From contig DHJA01000044.1 in NCBI GenBank assembly GCA_002404095.1, positions 6,596 through 20,643 on the forward strand: a stretch of DNA of 14,048 bases, in the 5' to 3' direction. Below the pieces are notes generated by a model. That model had not been told where the DNA came from, searched no databases, and worked only from the letters and a program-made list of their open reading frames with translations. Source of the DNA: Planctomycetaceae bacterium UBA4732. GTDB lineage: Bacteria; Planctomycetota; Planctomycetia; Gemmatales; Gemmataceae. This document shows, piece after piece, positions 13,996 to 14,048 of this stretch (position 1 is its first letter; every line of letters starts with the position of its first letter). Both the position numbers and the translations under genes were made by a program.

Positions 13996-14048
13996 GACGC
14001 GCGGCTATCCTCCAACTACGGCGAGCCGGGTCGCGTAGGCGCCCGGAG

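Noticed and set aside
1..14048. Genome-wide reassignment of UGA to an amino acid.
   Set aside because: TGA ends most of the genes here at positions expected from family lengths, including all three DUF1559 genes, DUF1501, ggt and metF.

Overview
The window looks like part of a chromosome from a Planctomycetota bacterium. Evidence: a tandem cluster of DUF1559 proteins with pilin-like N-termini, a Tat-exported DUF1501 protein, a PEGA-domain protein of planctomycete type, a cytochrome P460/multihaem cytochrome, a Popeye-like membrane protein, and several long GC-rich palindromes scattered in and between genes. The genus cannot be read from the sequence. Most genes end in TGA, so UGA is an ordinary stop codon here.

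Layout. 1-2670 (+): three tandem DUF1559 paralogues, the first cut by the window edge; the two junctions inside the window are both 37 nt and nearly identical. 2680-2739: a perfect 27-bp-arm palindrome between convergent genes. 2729-3262 (-): a membrane-anchored TlpA-like thioredoxin whose active site reads W-UGA-P-H-C. The in-frame UGA replaces exactly the first Cys of the WCxxC motif, the frame is open on both sides, and SECIS-like hairpins follow. This is the best candidate for something unusual in the window: a probable selenocysteine thioredoxin. 3391-3813 (+): DUF420-like membrane protein with a TTG start. 3906-5063 (+): DUF1501 protein, convergent with and overlapping a PEGA lipoprotein-like gene (5038-5550, -).

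5795-6352 (+): Popeye-like membrane protein with a duplicated segment and no cyclic-nucleotide domain. It overlaps by 40 nt the start of a 996-residue P460/hexahaem cytochrome (6313-9303, +), which carries a palindromic element inserted in frame. 9458-11161 (-): gamma-glutamyltransferase. 11254-11856 (+): uncharacterised membrane protein.

11876-12814 (-): a compact run containing a 43-residue membrane protein, a decayed toxin-antitoxin module (antitoxin with a TAA nonsense codon, toxin cut to 16 codons) and, directly behind it, an intact ParE/RelE-type module with an ATGA overlap. 13078-13995 (-): metF.

Functional links are loose. The thioredoxin, DUF420 protein and multihaem cytochrome are all envelope redox or membrane proteins, but they do not form one operon. 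No tRNA, rRNA, CRISPR array or insertion sequence was recognised.
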